A DNA stretch of 64,000 nt from Cytobacillus oceanisediminis (lineage in GTDB: Bacteria > Bacillota > Bacilli > Bacillales > Cytobacillaceae): NCBI RefSeq assembly GCF_007830235.1, contig NZ_VLKI01000001.1, forward strand, positions 118,464 to 182,463, read 5' to 3'. A program made the position numbers and the translations under genes. The notes beneath the pieces were generated by a model. The model searched no databases, was not told the origin of the DNA, and worked only from the letters and a program-made list of their open reading frames with translations. Below are positions 62,127 to 64,000 of the stretch, piece by piece (positions within the stretch are counted from its first letter, which is position 1; each line of letters opens with the position of its first letter).

Positions 62127-63755
62127 TTATTCTCCGCACGGTGCTGGCTCCAGTTCAATGACCGGGGTGATGTCTTTATGCTTAAAGCCCTGGACCTGCT
62201 GGACACGTTTGAAATATTTATAAAATCGCTCGTTCGGATGGCCGTTTTCTTTATATTCCTTTACAATGCCCTCAATCACATCGACTAGCTTATCAGGGTG
62301 AATTCCCTCAGCAACAGGCTGCCCAGGATGTGCAGTCCGTCCGACTGTTTTTCCTCCCAAAAACAAATCAAACATTCCTTTACGGAATACAATACCAATA
62401 TCCTCGTTGACTGCACCGTAGCATGCCATTCCGCAGCCATTAAACCCAAGCTTTAATTCTTTCGGCAAGTCCAATCCGCCAAGCCTTCTATGAATTTCCT
62501 CCGCATGAGGAATCGAGTCCTTTTTATCACCCTCACAAAAATCGCACGCCTTAATTTGAAACACATCTCCAATCGGCGATAGTAAGAACCCGGCATCTGC
62601 CAGCATTTTAGTAATCGCATCCGGATCGGCAGTTGGTAATCTCAATAAAATCTGATGATGCGGTGTGTATTCCATCGTTCCGTTTTCACCTGCGGCTTCT
62701 GCTAAAACAAGAAGCTGCTTTGGTGTAAATTTTTTATTAGCAACTCCTGGGCTAACAGCCAGCTCAAAAATAGATTCAACTGCTGGCTGTGCTATAGCTG
62801 GATTATCGATGGAAAGCTTGTCCTTATTTTCTTCCCCATCGATTTTTTGAAGAGCTTCCATTGCCAAAGCTATTGGTGTGCTGTCTGCAGCAGCTAAGTC
62901 TGCCGGATTCTGGTTTTCCTTCTTTCCTTCATGGAGAGCCCACGGTTCATTTTCAGGCCGCAGCCGTTCATGCGGGCGCAAACGCTGATCCTCCGTGTTC
63001 AGCGTATACTTTCTCTGATAGCCTCTTGGAGTTATCATTTTATTGTCATAAAAGAAGGTAGAACTGTTTCCGACCACAACCGTTGTCAGCATCCCAATGT
63101 CAAAGTCCAGCATATGCTGCAAAGTCGTCATGACGACATGCTGACTATCCCTATATGCACTTTTTACGAGTCCGACAGGAGTATCAGGAGAACGATATTT
63201 TAATAGAATCTGTTGCGCTTCCACAATTTGCCTCGTTCTTTTGCCGCTCTTCGGGTTATAGAACGCAATGACAAAGTCACCAAAGCCGGCTGCTTCAATT
63301 CTCTTTTTGATGATGGCCCATGGTGTTAAATGATCACTCAGGCTAATCGTACAAGCGTCATGCATGACAGGAGCGCCGAGCAAGGAAGAGCATGAATTAA
63401 TGGCAGAAATACCTGGAATGATTTCCACCTCAACTCCTGTTGCTTCCTTCCAGCCCTTTTCAACAAGCACTTCATACACAAGCCCGGCCATCCCATAAAC
63501 TCCGGCGTCCCCACTGGATATGACGGCTACTTTTTTCCCTTTTTCGGCGTATTTAACTGCTGCTTGTGCACGGCTAACTTCTTCTGACATTCCTGTACTG
63601 ATGATCTCCTGGTCTGTTAATAAATCTTTAATAAGCTCGACATATGTTTTGTAGCCAATCACATAATCACTTTCTTGAATGGCTACCTGCGCTCTTTTGG
63701 TAATATGTTCAAAGCTGCCTGGTCCAAAGCCTACAACTAGCAGTTTTCCTCTCAT
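62127..63755 (-). CDS. cbiH60: CbiH60: cobalt-precorrin-3 C17-methyltransferase fused to a nitrite/sulfite-reductase-like Fe-S domain
   Basis: 542 residues. The CbiH domain (1-250: LLVVGFGPGSFEHITKRAQV, VAVISSGDAGVYGMAGLVYE, IIPGISAINSCSSLLGAPVM, DFVIAFYNPKSGKRTRQIVE) performs C17 methylation with ring contraction. After a linker (about 265-325) comes a ferredoxin-nitrite-reductase-like part with ACDFCEGDKKDSIPHAEEIH (CxxC) and LKLGFNGCGMACYGAVNEDI (NGCGMAC), ligands for a 4Fe-4S cluster. This fusion is the CbiH60 form known in B. megaterium. ATG 63755 overlaps the upstream gene's stop. Confidence 0.94.
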   Translation of the reverse strand: MRGKLLVVGFGPGSFEHITKRAQVAIQESDYVIGYKTYVELIKDLLTDQEIISTGMSEEVSRAQAAVKYAEKGKKVAVISSGDAGVYGMAGLVYEVLVEKGWKEATGVEVEIIPGISAINSCSSLLGAPVMHDACTISLSDHLTPWAIIKKRIEAAGFGDFVIAFYNPKSGKRTRQIVEAQQILLKYRSPDTPVGLVKSAYRDSQHVVMTTLQHMLDFDIGMLTTVVVGNSSTFFYDNKMITPRGYQRKYTLNTEDQRLRPHERLRPENEPWALHEGKKENQNPADLAAADSTPIALAMEALQKIDGEENKDKLSIDNPAIAQPAVESIFELAVSPGVANKKFTPKQLLVLAEAAGENGTMEYTPHHQILLRLPTADPDAITKMLADAGFLLSPIGDVFQIKACDFCEGDKKDSIPHAEEIHRRLGGLDLPKELKLGFNGCGMACYGAVNEDIGIVFRKGMFDLFLGGKTVGRTAHPGQPVAEGIHPDKLVDVIEGIVKEYKENGHPNERFYKYFKRVQQVQGFKHKDITPVIELEPAPCGE

Positions 63756-64000
63756 CCTAAACCGCCCCCTTTAACTAGTTCATATAACATGGACACGCCC
63801 AATCCAATACTGTAAATTCCTGTTACTGAACCGAGAATCAGAAATAGCTTTCGGCGCAGCTTTGATTTTAAAAAGCCCCAAGAAATAACAAATGTAATAC
63901 AAATAGTGGATAGTAAAAGACCTGTTACGAATAAAACCAGCTGGGCAGTTGCAGCGGACAGATTATTAAAACCAACAGCACTTGTAATCGCTGCGACCTG
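63752..64000 (-). CDS. cbiW: C-terminal part of a membrane protein at the head of the cobalamin operon (CbiW-like), partial
   Basis: The last 82 residues are in the window: two membrane helices (AQLVLFVTGLLLSTICITFV and a second, LFLILGSVTGIYSIGLGVSM) separated by a basic loop, ending LVKGGGLG. The TGA overlaps the cbiH60 ATG. In B. megaterium the gene in this position is cbiW, a membrane protein of uncertain function possibly linked to cobalt uptake; the name rests on position. The start and any cobalamin riboswitch lie beyond the right edge. Confidence 0.6.
   Translation of the reverse strand, partial: QVAAITSAVGFNNLSAATAQLVLFVTGLLLSTICITFVISWGFLKSKLRRKLFLILGSVTGIYSIGLGVSMLYELVKGGGLG

Overview
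The window looks like the chromosome of a spore-forming, low-GC Firmicute of the family Bacillaceae (Bacillus, Cytobacillus, Mesobacillus or Neobacillus type). Evidence: AGGAGG-type ribosome-binding sites, GTG/TTG starts, a Spo0E-family phosphatase, a proBA operon behind a proline T-box, a BirA-controlled yhfUTS-like operon, and a cobalamin operon with the gene order known from Bacillus megaterium (cbiW-cbiH60-cbiX-cbiJ-cbiC-cbiD-cbiET-cbiL-cbiF-cbiG-cbiA-cobQ-cysG(A)-cbiY-btuR). No rRNA, tRNA, CRISPR array, phage or transposase gene was seen.

Layout. 1-4.4 kb: formate-dehydrogenase-like molybdoenzyme and an oxalate/formate-type antiporter, each behind a similar structured RNA leader ending in a terminator. 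4.7-7.0 kb: glycerophosphodiester phosphodiesterase, a Spo0E-like peptide, a thioredoxin-fold lipoprotein whose first redox cysteine codon is TGA followed by a SECIS-like hairpin, and a 30-residue holin-like toxin. 7.6-14.4 kb: PAS sensor kinase, then a four-carbon acid sugar (D-threonate/D-erythronate) catabolic operon with its regulator. 14.8-17.7 kb: proBA with T-box. 17.8-24.8 kb: damaged ferritin-like genes, an RNase J paralogue, an S1-domain protein, a BASS-family transporter and an AarF-family kinase. 25-32 kb: secreted TolB-propeller amidohydrolase, psuG-psuK pseudouridine catabolism and a divergent HTH-PfkB paralogue with an altered catalytic motif. 32.4-37 kb: esterase, MFS transporter, MEDS-domain protein, CBS protein with a HEPN-like motif and small ORFs. 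37-40 kb: bioY plus an acyl-CoA ligase and a thiolase homologue under a BirA-type operator. 40.8-48.9 kb: NAD(P)/FAD oxidoreductase and a Fur-box-controlled NIS siderophore operon (staphyloferrin-A-like set). 49.3-64 kb: anaerobic-type cobalamin corrin-ring operon running off the right edge.

Two kinds of non-coding structure recur. One is a roughly 185-bp mosaic repeat bounded by TGTTGATT/AATCAACA (five copies, including one inside the proB leader and one inside the cobalamin operon). The other is a set of intergenic arrays in which a short 6-11 bp core is repeated every 20-22 bp, about two helical turns. Each array has a different core (ATTAGCAACT, GTGCGGATA, ACCGGCC, TTATCT, ATATCAC, GACCGATA). 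The most exciting single item is the putative selenoprotein at 6391-6903; the phased arrays and the twin RNA leaders are the other candidates for undescribed biology.
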